DNA of 64,000 bases from positions 310,001 to 374,000 of the forward strand of contig NZ_CADFDK010000006.1 in assembly GCF_902832885.1 (NCBI RefSeq), written 5' to 3'. The stretch's first letter is position 1. Each line of letters begins with the position of its first letter. The DNA comes from Burkholderia seminalis DSM 23518. GTDB lineage: Bacteria; Pseudomonadota; Gammaproteobacteria; Burkholderiales; Burkholderiaceae. Shown here in pieces: positions 35,728-44,463 of the stretch. The position numbers were made by a program, and so were the translations under genes. The notes under the pieces are model-generated. The model made no database searches, was not told the origin of the DNA, and was given only the letters and a program-made list of their open reading frames with translations.

Positions 35728-35761
35728 TCAGGAAAGGCGATCGCGGATACTATACGCCGCG

Positions 35762-36637
35762 TCACGCGCCCTTGAGCGCGGTGCGCATGAACGACACGAA
35801 ACGCGTGGTGACGGGATCGTCGCGATCCGACAACCATGCGAGCCCCACGCGCCACTTCGCGTCCCGGCCGTCGAGCGGTATCACCGTCGCATCGCGCAGC
35901 AGATATCGCGCACTCGACGGGATGAACGCGACGCCGACGCCGGCCGCGACCGACGTCAGCACCGACTGCACGTCCTCCGCCTGCTGCATCACGTGCGGCA
36001 CGAAGCGGCGCTCGACGCACCACCGGTCGATCTGGGCGGCCAGCCCGGGGCCGCGCGCACGCTGCAGTGCGATGAAGCCGATTTCGTTGAGCACGTCGAG
36101 GTCGGCCGGCACGCGTTTGAAGCCGAGATGCGGCGGCACCGCGAGCGCGAGCGCTTCGTCGACCACCTTGAACGACGACAATCCTTCGTCGGACGGCAAA
36201 CGCAGAAACCCGACGTCGAGCTTGCCCGCGCGCAGCCGGCGCGTCTGCTCGGACGACGACAGGTCGCTCAGCGTGACGGCAATGCCCGGATTGCGCCGCC
36301 GGAACTCGGCGATGAGCTTCGGCACGAGCATCAGCACCGACAGGCAGATACCGAGCCGCAGATGCCCGCGCTGCCCGCTGGTCGCTTCCCTCGCGCGCGC
36401 AAGGATCTCGTCGGCGTCTCGCACGAGCGCCTGCGCATCGGGCAGGAAGCGTTCGCCGAACGGCGTCAGCTCCGCGCCGTGCCGGCCGCGCTCGAACAGC
36501 TTGCCGCCCAGGCTCGCCTCGAGCGCGCCGATCTGCTTGCTCAGCGCCGGCTGGCTCATGTGCAGCGCATCGGCCGCGCGGCTGAAATGGCACAGCTCGG
36601 TCACCGTCAGGAACGTGCGCAGCAGTTTCAGTTCCAT
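35762..36637 (-). CDS. LysR family transcriptional regulator
   Basis: A 291-residue LTTR. The N-terminal helix-turn-helix is clear (LRTFLTVTELCHFSRAADAL, MSQPALSKQIGALE, residues 5-45). The periplasmic-binding-like effector domain runs from about 90 to 290 (RLGICLSVLMLVPKLIAEFR; GVGVAFIPSSA). It resembles the CbnR/BenM-like branch with aromatic effectors, but that is a loose guess. There is no divergent enzyme operon; upstream lies a region with only a weak small ORF. Confidence 0.92.
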   Translation of the reverse strand: MELKLLRTFLTVTELCHFSRAADALHMSQPALSKQIGALEASLGGKLFERGRHGAELTPFGERFLPDAQALVRDADEILARAREATSGQRGHLRLGICLSVLMLVPKLIAEFRRRNPGIAVTLSDLSSSEQTRRLRAGKLDVGFLRLPSDEGLSSFKVVDEALALAVPPHLGFKRVPADLDVLNEIGFIALQRARGPGLAAQIDRWCVERRFVPHVMQQAEDVQSVLTSVAAGVGVAFIPSSARYLLRDATVIPLDGRDAKWRVGLAWLSDRDDPVTTRFVSFMRTALKGA

Positions 36638-37150
36638 TCTTGAAAGGAATCAGATCGATTGAAATATTCATTTTACTGATTGAACGCGGTGACGTTCAAT
36701 ACGGACATGCCCTTCCCGGAATTCACCGTCATGTCTTTCGATCAAGCCGTTGATTGTGTGGCCGAGCCGTCATGCGACGGTGCGGACGCAAACGAACACG
36801 CTGCCGCAACCGATGCGCGCGCACCGAAACGTCGTGCCGAACGCGCCGACGGCCGCACCCGGCGTTTCCGCTTCGGCGATGCGATCGAAGACCCGCCGCC
36901 GCGCACCATGACGGGCTCGATCGCGATCAGTTTCGCGGTCGTGTCGCGACGGAACTGGCCGCGCTGAACGGCTTTCACCCCGCGCGCCGCGCCGACGAGC
37001 GGCACGAAAACGATCGGAATCCGCCCACATCACGCGTCATTGCGACTCGTCCCCTCTCATCGCCACGCGATCGACCGTATAATTTCCCGCACCCGCCGAC
37101 CGCCCACGCATTCCGCGCAGCCGCATTGCGCGTGAAAAGGAGACTTTCGC
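36638..37150. other. Intergenic region between LysR and pbpG
   Basis: About 510 bases. The part next to the LysR start (36640-36690) is AT-rich and probably holds its promoter. A weak small ORF is listed at 36707-36967. An AT-rich patch at 37075-37090 (ACCGTATAATTTCCC) contains a good -10 (TATAAT) 60-70 bases before pbpG. Confidence 0.45.
36707..36967 (+). CDS. Doubtful small ORF, 86 residues
   Basis: Open frame from ATG 36707 (or TTG 36680) with the product MPFPEFTVMSFDQAVDC..., rich in Ala, Arg and Asp, without known motif. No ribosome site is visible before either start. It lies in a 513-base gap and could be a real small protein or chance. Confidence 0.25.
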   Translation: MPFPEFTVMSFDQAVDCVAEPSCDGADANEHAAATDARAPKRRAERADGRTRRFRFGDAIEDPPPRTMTGSIAISFAVVSRRNWPR

Positions 37151-38233
37151 TTGACCGGCCTCATCGCGCGCCTGCCTCGCGCCCGGACCTCCCTGATCCT
37201 CGCCCTCTCGTTCCTGCTGCTCGCGTTCGCCGCGAAGGCGTCCGCGCAGCACGTGCAGCCGCATCGCACCGCACACGCCCAGGCGCACGCGCACTCGAAG
37301 GCCGTCAAGAAGAAGCCTCACCGCACGAAAAAGGCCGTCAAGCACCGTCGCCCGCGCGTCAAGCATCAAGCCGTCAAGCGTCACGCCGCACCCGCGCCGC
37401 AACAGCGGCGCGCGCAGCGCACGACCGCGGTGCGGCCGCGCCCGGCCGCAAAACCCAGGCTGCTCGCCAGTTGCGGCTACACGCCGCGCGCGGTCAGGGC
37501 GCTGCATTCACGCGCGGCCTACGTGCTCGACGTCGACTCCGGCACACCGCTGCTGGCGCGCAACGCGCGCGCCGTGCGGCCGATCGCGTCGATCTCGAAG
37601 CTGATGACGGCCGTCGTCGCGCGTGACGCCGATCGCCCGCTGAACGGCGTGCTGCGCGTCACCGCGCACGATCGCGACACGATCAAGTTCACCGGCTCGC
37701 GCCTGCAGGTCGGCTCGGCACTGTCGCGCCGCGACATGTTCCATATCGCGCTGATGTCGTCGGAGAACCGCGCGGCCGCCGCGCTGAGCCGCGACTATCC
37801 GGGCGGGCGCGCCGCGTTCGTCAACGCGATGAACCGCGAAGCGCGCCGGCTCGGCATGCGCCATACGCACTTCCGCGAGCCGACCGGGTTGTCGCCGCAC
37901 AACGTGTCGACGGCGGAAGATCTCGCTCGGCTCGTCGGCGCGGCCGCACGGGATCCGCTGATCCGCTATTTCTCGACGGACACGTCGACCACCGTGCGCC
38001 CCGGCGACGGCGAACTCGTGTACGTGAATTCCGACCCGCTCGTCCGCTACCGCCGCCTGCCGATCCGGCTGCAGAAAACCGGCTTCATCAACGAATCCGG
38101 GCACGGGGTCGTGATGCGCATGCGCGTGAAGGGCCGCCGCGAAACGGTCGTGCTGCTCGGCGCGCCGACACGGGCCGGCGTCTCGAGCGACGCGCTCAAG
38201 ATCCACCGCTGGCTGTCCTGCTCGATCCAGTAA
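37151..38233 (+). CDS. pbpG: D-alanyl-D-alanine endopeptidase (PBP7-type, S11 family)
   Basis: A 360-residue periplasmic enzyme that cleaves peptide cross-links in the wall. After the signal peptide (about residues 12-32) comes a strikingly basic His/Lys/Arg/Pro linker (33-105), then the S11 domain with SxxK (SISK, in the RPIASISKLM stretch), SxN (SSEN) and KTG (QKTGFINESG). The start is TTG at 37151, with AGGAGA 7-8 nt upstream and no suitable ATG. A TATAAT box lies at 37078-37083. The basic linker may hold the protein to teichoic-like or LPS phosphate or to the wall (inference). Confidence 0.93.
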   Translation: MTGLIARLPRARTSLILALSFLLLAFAAKASAQHVQPHRTAHAQAHAHSKAVKKKPHRTKKAVKHRRPRVKHQAVKRHAAPAPQQRRAQRTTAVRPRPAAKPRLLASCGYTPRAVRALHSRAAYVLDVDSGTPLLARNARAVRPIASISKLMTAVVARDADRPLNGVLRVTAHDRDTIKFTGSRLQVGSALSRRDMFHIALMSSENRAAAALSRDYPGGRAAFVNAMNREARRLGMRHTHFREPTGLSPHNVSTAEDLARLVGAAARDPLIRYFSTDTSTTVRPGDGELVYVNSDPLVRYRRLPIRLQKTGFINESGHGVVMRMRVKGRRETVVLLGAPTRAGVSSDALKIHRWLSCSIQ

Positions 38234-38275
38234 GCGCGCGGGCAGCCGGCGCGCCCAACCGACGGGAGCGACGCC

Positions 38276-38509
38276 ATGCAGGACGAATACCGCTTCAACG
38301 CCTTCGGACGGCTGCTCGCCGTCGTACGCAAGAATGACTGCTGGGCCGTGTTCGATCTCGGCGCCGAAGGCAAGCGGCGCCCCGCCGGCCTGCATGTCCC
38401 GTCCGCCCTCGGCGCGGACGAACTCGCGCAATACCTCGGCGACCTGCTGCACGAGAGCGCGACCCCGAAATACAACGAAGTCGTCCCGATCGCGCCGCGC
38501 GACGCGTAA
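38276..38509 (+). CDS. Conserved hypothetical protein, 77 residues
   Basis: A small cytoplasmic protein (MQDEYRFNAFGRLLAVVRKND start in parts, ends VVPIAPRDA). It has a short beta-rich first half and a helix (GADELAQYLGDLLHE). GGGAG lies 7 nt before the ATG and the codon bias matches the neighbours, so I think it is real. Similar small proteins occur widely in Burkholderia without known function. It follows pbpG by 42 bases and may share its transcript. Confidence 0.75.
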   Translation: MQDEYRFNAFGRLLAVVRKNDCWAVFDLGAEGKRRPAGLHVPSALGADELAQYLGDLLHESATPKYNEVVPIAPRDA

Positions 38510-38554
38510 TCGCGCGCCGGGGCGCGCAGTCGTCTCGCGGATAATTGAACAGTT

Positions 38555-38568
38555 AAACTTGCAAGTTT
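38555..38568. promoter_or_regulatory. 14-bp palindrome, candidate MarR operator
   Basis: AAACTTGCAAGTTT is a perfect palindrome 27 bases before the MarR start. It overlaps TTGCAA, a possible -35 (38559-38564) spaced 18 nt from TAAGAT (38583-38588). A regulator bound here would block its own promoter, the usual MarR arrangement. Confidence 0.55.
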
Positions 38569-38594
38569 TCCTGTCGTATTCTAAGATTCGCCGC

Positions 38595-39038
38595 ATGAAC
38601 CCGCCACGCAAACCCGGCGCTTCCGCCGAAACCGTCGCCGCCGACCTGACCCTCGCGGTCGGCCAGCTCATCCGCCGTCTGCGCTCCGGGATCGAATCCG
38701 ATGGGCTCGGCATGTCCCAGACGAGCGCGCTCGCGCGGCTCGAACGGCACGGGCCGATGACGACCGCCGATCTCGCGCGCGCCGAGGCGATGAAGCCGCA
38801 GTCGATGAAGGCGATTCTCGCGAGCCTGGAGGAAGACGCGCTCGTCGAGCGCGAACCGCATCCGACCGACGGCCGCCAGATCCTGTTCAAGCTGACCGCG
38901 GCCGGCCTCGACGCCCGGCGCAAGCGCAACGCCGCGAAACACAAGTGGCTCGGCGCCGCGATCGAGAAGCTCGAGCCCGCGGACATCGACACGCTCGCCG
39001 CCGCGATCCCGCTGATCCGCCGCCTCGGCGAGCAATGA
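38595..39038 (+). CDS. MarR family transcriptional regulator
   Basis: A 147-residue regulator with the MarR winged helix (about residues 35-105: MSQTSALARLERHGPMTTADLARAE, in parts, then the wing REPHPTDGRQILFKLT) and flanking dimerisation helices. MarR proteins of this kind repress efflux or enzyme genes until a phenolic or other ligand binds. It heads a unit with an isochorismatase-like hydrolase and a DHA2 efflux pump, and a palindrome at 38555-38568 is the likely operator. No ribosome site is obvious; the predicted transcript would begin at or near the ATG. Confidence 0.92.
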   Translation: MNPPRKPGASAETVAADLTLAVGQLIRRLRSGIESDGLGMSQTSALARLERHGPMTTADLARAEAMKPQSMKAILASLEEDALVEREPHPTDGRQILFKLTAAGLDARRKRNAAKHKWLGAAIEKLEPADIDTLAAAIPLIRRLGEQ

Positions 39039-39106
39039 ATCCCGCCGGCGCGCCGCGCGGCATCCGCGCGTCCGGTGTTCCCCGCCCTTTCCCACGGAGC
39101 CCCATC

Positions 39107-39670
39107 ATGAGCGCAACCCGCCTCGACACGAACACGGCACTGGTCGTCATCGACCTGCAGAAAGGCATCGTCGCCCTGCCCACGGCGCACCCGGTCGCCC
39201 CGGTGATCGCACACGCGCGCACGCTGCTCGACGCATTCCGCAGCCGCGGCCTGCCGGTCGTGCTCGTCAACGTCGCCGGCGGTGCGCCGGGACGCACGCA
39301 GCAGCCGGCGCGACGGGACGCGCTGCCCGCCGACTGGACCGAGCTCGTGCCCGAGCTGAACCGGCAACCCGGCGACCATGTCGTGACGAAGAAGACCTGG
39401 GGCGCATTCACCGGCACGGATCTCGACGCGCACCTGAAGGCCGCCGGCGTCACGCAGATCGTGCTGACCGGCGTCGCGACGAGCATCGGCGTCGAATCGA
39501 CCGCGCGGCAGGCCCACGAACTCGGCTACAACGTGACGCTCGCGGTCGATGCGATGACCGACCTCAACGCGGACGCACACGTGAACAGCATCGAGCGCCT
39601 GTTCCCGCGCCTCGGCGAGACCGGCACGACGCAGGACATCGTCGCGCTGCTCGACCGGCGCGGCGCGTGA
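39107..39670 (+). CDS. Isochorismatase-like hydrolase with Gly at the nucleophile site
   Basis: A 187-residue protein of the isochorismatase/cysteine-hydrolase fold. Asp of ALVVIDLQKGI (about residue 17) and Lys in VTKKTWGAF are kept. The segment that in cysteine hydrolases carries the nucleophile Cys reads GVATSIGVESTAR, with Gly in its place, as in true isochorismatases such as EntB. So amide hydrolysis by Cys is unlikely and vinyl-ether or isochorismate-type hydrolysis is possible. It sits between MarR and a DHA2 pump and overlaps the pump start by four bases (GTGA). GGAG precedes ATG 39107. Confidence 0.88.
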   Translation: MSATRLDTNTALVVIDLQKGIVALPTAHPVAPVIAHARTLLDAFRSRGLPVVLVNVAGGAPGRTQQPARRDALPADWTELVPELNRQPGDHVVTKKTWGAFTGTDLDAHLKAAGVTQIVLTGVATSIGVESTARQAHELGYNVTLAVDAMTDLNADAHVNSIERLFPRLGETGTTQDIVALLDRRGA

Positions 39671-41121
39671 GCGACGAACGCGCGCAGCCGGCGCCGGGCC
39701 TCGCGGCGGGCCGGCTCGATCCGTCGATCTGGAAGGTCAGCGCGGTCGCGACGCTCGGTTCGCTGCTGTCGCAGCTCGATGCGACGATCGTCAACGTGTC
39801 GCTGTCGAACCTCGCGACCGATCTGCATGCCGGCCTGTCGACGATCCAGTGGGTGACGAGCGGCTACCTGCTCGCGCTGACGCTGGTGCTGCCGCTGAAC
39901 GGCTGGCTCGTCGACCGCATCGGCGCGAAAGCGCTGTACCTGTGGTGTTTCTCGGCGTTCACGCTCACGTCGGCGCTGTGCGGGCTCGCGTGGTCCGCGC
40001 CGTCGCTGATCGCATTCCGCGTGCTGCAAGGCGTCAGCGGCGGGCTGCTCGCGCCGATGGCGCAGATGATGATCGCGCGCGTCGCCGGGCAGCAGATGGC
40101 GCGCGTGATCGGCTACGCGGCGGTGCCCGTGCTGCTTGCGCCGATCCTCGGGCCGGTCGTGGCCGGCGCGATCCTGCAGCACGCGTCGTGGCGCTGGCTG
40201 TTTCTCGTGAACCTGCCCGTCGGCGTGCTCGCACTCGCCCTGGCCGTGCGATTCCTGCCGGGCGACCACGACGATGTCCAGCCGCGCGCACTCGACTGGA
40301 TCGGCCTCGCGTTGCTGTCGCCGGGCCTCGTGCTGTTCCTGTACGGCGCCGAACGAATCGGCTCGGCACCCGGCATCGCCGCGCTCGCGTGCTCGGCGCT
40401 GCTGCTCGCCGCGTTCCTGCGCTTCGAGCGCCGCCAGGGCGAGCACGCGCTGATCGATCTCGCGCTGTTTCGCTCGCGCGTGTTCGGCGCGGCGGCCGGC
40501 ACGCAGTTCCTGTCGAACGGCGCGATGTACGCGGGCCAGATGCTGATTCCCGTGTTCCTGATCCAGGCGTGCGGCCGCTCGCCGGGCGAGATGGGGTGGC
40601 TGCTCGCGCCGCTCGGGCTCGGCATGCTCGTCACCTATCCGTCGATGGGCGCGCTGACGGGCCGGTTCGGCGTGCGCCGGCTGGCCGCCGCCGGCGCGTT
40701 GCTCGCGCTGGCGGCGACGCTGCCGTTCGTGTTCCTCGCGCTGACCGGCTACGATCCGCTGGTGCTCGTTCCCGCGCTGTTCCTGCGCGGCATGGGCCAG
40801 AGCGCGATCGGCGCGCCGTCGATCTCGGCCGCGTATGCATCGGTCGAACGCCGCAACCTGCCGATGGCGACCACCTCGCTCAATATCGTGCAGCGCCTCG
40901 GCGGCCCGACGTTCACGACGATCTGCACGCTGTTCCTCGCGTGGCGGCTGCAGGCCGAATCGATGTCGCCCGGTGGCACGCCGGCCGTCGCGTATGCATG
41001 GGCGTTTGGCCTGCTGTGCGCGCTGCATGCGGCGAGCTTCGTCACGACGCTGCGGCTGCCGTTGAGGTCGAGCGCTGCCGGGGGCCAGCCTGCCGGCGCC
41101 GCGCGGGCCGGCTCGCGTTGA
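39667..41121 (+). CDS. DHA2 family MFS multidrug efflux transporter (EmrB/QacA-like)
   Basis: A 484-residue inner-membrane drug/proton antiporter with 14 hydrophobic segments. DHA2 marks are QLDATIVNVSLSNLA near residue 37, the motif-A-like LVDRIGAKALYLW and motif C in GYAAVPVLLAPILGPVVAG. GTG at 39667 overlaps the hydrolase stop (GTGA), so the two are coupled. It has no adjacent membrane-fusion partner. Control by the upstream MarR protein is likely. The substrate is unknown; the hydrolase suggests a natural aromatic compound. Confidence 0.92.
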   Translation: MSDERAQPAPGLAAGRLDPSIWKVSAVATLGSLLSQLDATIVNVSLSNLATDLHAGLSTIQWVTSGYLLALTLVLPLNGWLVDRIGAKALYLWCFSAFTLTSALCGLAWSAPSLIAFRVLQGVSGGLLAPMAQMMIARVAGQQMARVIGYAAVPVLLAPILGPVVAGAILQHASWRWLFLVNLPVGVLALALAVRFLPGDHDDVQPRALDWIGLALLSPGLVLFLYGAERIGSAPGIAALACSALLLAAFLRFERRQGEHALIDLALFRSRVFGAAAGTQFLSNGAMYAGQMLIPVFLIQACGRSPGEMGWLLAPLGLGMLVTYPSMGALTGRFGVRRLAAAGALLALAATLPFVFLALTGYDPLVLVPALFLRGMGQSAIGAPSISAAYASVERRNLPMATTSLNIVQRLGGPTFTTICTLFLAWRLQAESMSPGGTPAVAYAWAFGLLCALHAASFVTTLRLPLRSSAAGGQPAGAARAGSR

Positions 41122-41157
41122 ACCCGGGGCGCGTCGCGCGACAGGCGCGGCGGCCCG

Positions 41158-41757
41158 CTACGGCAGCCACATCGGCACGATCGACATCACGAGCAGCAGC
41201 CCCAGTCCCGCATTCAGGCAACGCCACTGCCGCTCGGTGCGCAACACGCGTGCGAACAGCAGCCCGGCGAAACACCATAACGACAACGACGCCATCGCGG
41301 CCACGCCGAATGCCAGCCCGAGCAGCACGCCAAGCCGGGCCGGGCCGGACGCGAGCGCGGCAAACGACGCGGCCGCGCCGAGCGTCATCGCCCAGCCTTT
41401 CGGGTTGTGCCACAGCATCCACACCCCGCTGACGAACCCTTGCGGCCGGTGCACGGCGGCGTCGAGCCGCGGCTTGCCGCCGCGCCCGATGCGGACGGCC
41501 AGCCACACGAGGTACAGCGAACCGGCTGCTTTCATCGCAAGCTGCAACGTCGGCAGCGCGAGCAGCACACTGCCGAGCCCGGCCGCCGCCGCGGCCGCCA
41601 TCGACGCCAGGCCGGCCGCGATCCCGGCCATCAGCGGCAGCGATCGCCGGTAGCCGAAATGGGCGCCCGACGCGGTCGCGAGCGTCGTCGCGCCGCCCGG
41701 CGTCACGGTGGACACGATCACGAACAGCATCAGCGCCAGGTAGTCGTGAAGCGGCAC
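41158..41757 (-). CDS. LysE/RhtB family amino acid exporter
   Basis: A 199-residue inner-membrane protein with six hydrophobic segments. The family motif near the N-terminus is TPGGATTLATASGAHFG (usually TPGPN/A), and MLWHNPKGWAMTLGA matches the conserved NPK region. GTG at 41757 (GGGAG 6 nt upstream) gives the normal family length; the ATG at 41811 would add 18 residues and has no ribosome site. It is divergent from a LysR gene, the common ArgP-like arrangement for exporters. Confidence 0.9.
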   Translation of the reverse strand: MPLHDYLALMLFVIVSTVTPGGATTLATASGAHFGYRRSLPLMAGIAAGLASMAAAAAAGLGSVLLALPTLQLAMKAAGSLYLVWLAVRIGRGGKPRLDAAVHRPQGFVSGVWMLWHNPKGWAMTLGAAASFAALASGPARLGVLLGLAFGVAAMASLSLWCFAGLLFARVLRTERQWRCLNAGLGLLLVMSIVPMWLP

Positions 41758-41862
41758 GGCGGCTCCCGGTTGTCGTCGTCGAAGCCCCGTTTTTACCCGC
41801 GATCCCTCCATTACGACAGCGAAAGCTTTTTATGCCAGCCATTAGCGTACATAATGCGACGC

Positions 41863-42729
41863 ATGGCACGCAATCTCGACATCGCGCTGTTGCGCGCATT
41901 CGTCTCGGTCGCCGATCATCGCAGCATGACGGCGGCCGGCCACGCGCTGCACCTGACGCAAGGCGCGATCAGCCAGCAGGTCGCGCGGCTCGAGGCGCTG
42001 TCCGGCCCGTTGTTCGTCCGCGAGCATCGCAACCTGCTGCTCACGGCGGCCGGCGAGCGGCTGCTCGAACAGGCGCGCCGGCTGCTCGCCGTACACGATG
42101 CGCTGCTCACCGACATGACGGCGGGCGCCGTGGAAGGTGCGGTCCGTCTCGGTGCGCCGCAGGACCTGGTCGGCACCTGTCTCGCGCCGATCCTGAAAAA
42201 CTATGCACAGGCGCATCCGCAGGTCGCGCTCACGCTCGTGTGCGCGGCGTCGCCGGAACTGCGCCGGGGGCTCACGCGGGGCGACCTCGACGTCGCGCTG
42301 ATCGAGGCGCCGGTCGGGTCGTCGCGCGGCGAGTGCATTGCCGTCGACCGGCTGGTCTGGGTCGGCGCGAAAGGCGGCACCGCGCACCGCAACACGCCGC
42401 TGCCGGTGTCGATGGTCGCGCAGACCTGCGCGTTCCGCCCGACCGTGCTCGACGCGCTGCGCGGCTGCGATCGCGCCTGGCGCACCGTGTTCGAGAACGG
42501 CAGCTTCGATGCCACGGCCGCGACCGTGCGCTCCGATCTCGCCGTGACCGTCTGGCTCGCGTCCACCGTCCCGACCGACCTCGATATCCTGCCGGCTGGC
42601 AGCGGCCTGCCCGCGCTGCCGAACTTCTCGATCGACCTGCATGTGCCGCGCGGCCAGCGCACCCCGGCCGCGACGGAACTGGCCCGCTATCTGCGCAACG
42701 GGTTCGCGCGCTTGCGCGCGGCCGCCTAG
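41863..42729 (+). CDS. LysR family transcriptional regulator (next to LysE exporter)
   Basis: A 288-residue LTTR with the helix-turn-helix at residues 4-60 (LLRAFVSVADHRSMTAAGHALH in parts; TQGAISQQVARLE) and effector domain from about 88 (GAVRLGAPQDLVGTCLAPIL). ATG at 41854 is also possible (adds three residues). It is divergent from the LysE-type gene with 105 bases between the start codons, so it is the probable regulator of that exporter. It ends 12 bases from the convergent SulP gene. Confidence 0.92.
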   Translation: MARNLDIALLRAFVSVADHRSMTAAGHALHLTQGAISQQVARLEALSGPLFVREHRNLLLTAAGERLLEQARRLLAVHDALLTDMTAGAVEGAVRLGAPQDLVGTCLAPILKNYAQAHPQVALTLVCAASPELRRGLTRGDLDVALIEAPVGSSRGECIAVDRLVWVGAKGGTAHRNTPLPVSMVAQTCAFRPTVLDALRGCDRAWRTVFENGSFDATAATVRSDLAVTVWLASTVPTDLDILPAGSGLPALPNFSIDLHVPRGQRTPAATELARYLRNGFARLRAAA

Positions 42730-42741
42730 CGCCCGTTCGCG

Positions 42742-44463
42742 CTACACCGTGCCCGGCTCCTGCGGCGCCGGCGGCGTCGTGCCCGCCGCCTCCAGCGCCT
42801 GATGCAGCGTCGCGAAGATGCACGATGCGCCGACGACGTCGGTGATCCCGTGGCGATCCATGTCCGCGCGCAGGTAGCGGTTCACCCGCCCGAACAGCAC
42901 GCCGATCCCGCGCGCGTGCAACGTCTTGACGAGATCGGTCAGCGTGCGCGCGGCCGAATAGTCGACATCGGTGATCGCCCCCGCATCGATCACGAACCAG
43001 CGCGGCGGCACCGGCGCCGTGTCGACGAGTTCGATGATTTCGCCGGCGAACAGATGGTCGTTCGCGAAGAACAGGTCGGAACCGAACCGGTAGACGATCA
43101 GCCCCGGCGCCGTCATCGCACCGCGCCGCGTGGGCACCGGCAGCCAGCGCCCGTTGCCCGCGACAGGCTCGAGCACCATCGTATGCGGCTGGTAGCTGTG
43201 GCGCACGTGCCGCATCAGCGACAGCGCGACGGCCAGCAGGATGCCGTGCTCGACACCGACGGTCACGACGGCCGTGGCCGTCACGAGCGCGAGCGTGAAT
43301 TCGCCGGGGCTTTCCTGGCGGATCGCCGCGAGGCTGCGCACGTTGATCAGCCCGAGCGCGATCGTGAACACGATGCCGGCCAGCACCGCATGCGGGAGGT
43401 ACTGCAGGAACGTGCTGAAGAACAGCAGCACGACGGCCACCACGGCGGCGAACGCGAGATGGCCGATCTGGCTGCGCACGCCCGCGCCATCCGCCATTGC
43501 CGTCTGCGTCGGGCTGCCGTTGACGACGAACGCGCCGCCTACCGCCGCCGCCGCGTTCGCGGCCGCGAGGCCGAGGATATCGGCGTTGGTGTCGACGTCT
43601 TCGCCGTACTGCTGCGCGAACACCCGCGCGGCGGCCGCGCTCTGCGCGATGATCATCACGAAACACGAGGCGGCGACCGGCACGAGATCGAGGAACTGCT
43701 GCCACGTGACGGACGGCCAGCGCAGCGACGGCAACCCGCCCGCGACGGGCCCGAGCACCGCAACGCCCTGCGCGGCGAAGTCGAACGCCGCGCTCGCCGC
43801 GATGCTCCCCACGACGACGATCATCGGCATCGGCACGCGCGGCGCGAACCGCTTGCACGCGAGGATCGCGACGACCACGAGCGCCGCGAGCGCGAGCGTC
43901 GGCCGGTTCGCGTGGACGAGATGCGTGACGACGTAGTCGAGTTGCGCAAGGCTGCGCGACGCCGGGTACGGCACCGACAACCCGAGCATGTCGCCGAGCA
44001 TCGCGATCGACACCTGCACGCCGACGCCGGCGAGAAAGCCGACCAGCACCGTGCGCGACAGGAAATCGGCGAGAAAACCGAGCTTGAAGATGCGCGCGAG
44101 CAGCAGCATCGCGCCGGTCAGCAGCGCGACCATGCCGGCCAGTGCCGCATATTCCGCGCTGCCGGCAGGTGCCATCGACGACAGCCGGCTCGCGAAGATC
44201 GTCGCGGTCGCGGAGTCGGCGGCGACGACAAGATGGCGCGACGCACCGAAGCACGCGAATGCAATGAGCGGCAGGAACACCGTGTAGAGGCCCGTGACGG
44301 CCGGCATCCCGGCGATGCGCGCGTAGCCGAGCACCTGCGGGATGTCCATCGAGGCGAGCGAGAGGCCCGCGAACACGTCGCGGATGGCGCCTGCCCGGCG
44401 GATCGGGAGCAGGCCTTTCAACAGCCGCACGCCCGACGGGCGGTTTTCGTTGGAATCTTGCAT
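42742..44463 (-). CDS. SulP family anion transporter with STAS domain
   Basis: A 573-residue inner-membrane transporter for sulfate, bicarbonate or dicarboxylate. The SulP start is clear (RDVFAGLSLASMDIPQVLGYARIAGMP), with about 12 membrane segments to residue 440. A STAS domain follows (about 455-560: IVYRFGSDLFFANDHLF; WFVIDAGAITDVDYSAARTL). The substrate cannot be told. ATG at 44463 has a weak ribosome site; the frame runs open to 44769 but the extra residues are Arg/Ala-rich and unlike the family. Confidence 0.9.
   Translation of the reverse strand: MQDSNENRPSGVRLLKGLLPIRRAGAIRDVFAGLSLASMDIPQVLGYARIAGMPAVTGLYTVFLPLIAFACFGASRHLVVAADSATATIFASRLSSMAPAGSAEYAALAGMVALLTGAMLLLARIFKLGFLADFLSRTVLVGFLAGVGVQVSIAMLGDMLGLSVPYPASRSLAQLDYVVTHLVHANRPTLALAALVVVAILACKRFAPRVPMPMIVVVGSIAASAAFDFAAQGVAVLGPVAGGLPSLRWPSVTWQQFLDLVPVAASCFVMIIAQSAAAARVFAQQYGEDVDTNADILGLAAANAAAAVGGAFVVNGSPTQTAMADGAGVRSQIGHLAFAAVVAVVLLFFSTFLQYLPHAVLAGIVFTIALGLINVRSLAAIRQESPGEFTLALVTATAVVTVGVEHGILLAVALSLMRHVRHSYQPHTMVLEPVAGNGRWLPVPTRRGAMTAPGLIVYRFGSDLFFANDHLFAGEIIELVDTAPVPPRWFVIDAGAITDVDYSAARTLTDLVKTLHARGIGVLFGRVNRYLRADMDRHGITDVVGASCIFATLHQALEAAGTTPPAPQEPGTV

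Noticed and set aside
41758-41811. ATG 41811 as start of the LysE-type exporter
   Set aside because: The added 18 residues are Arg-rich and no ribosome site is present; GTG 41757 has GGGAG and gives the normal family length.
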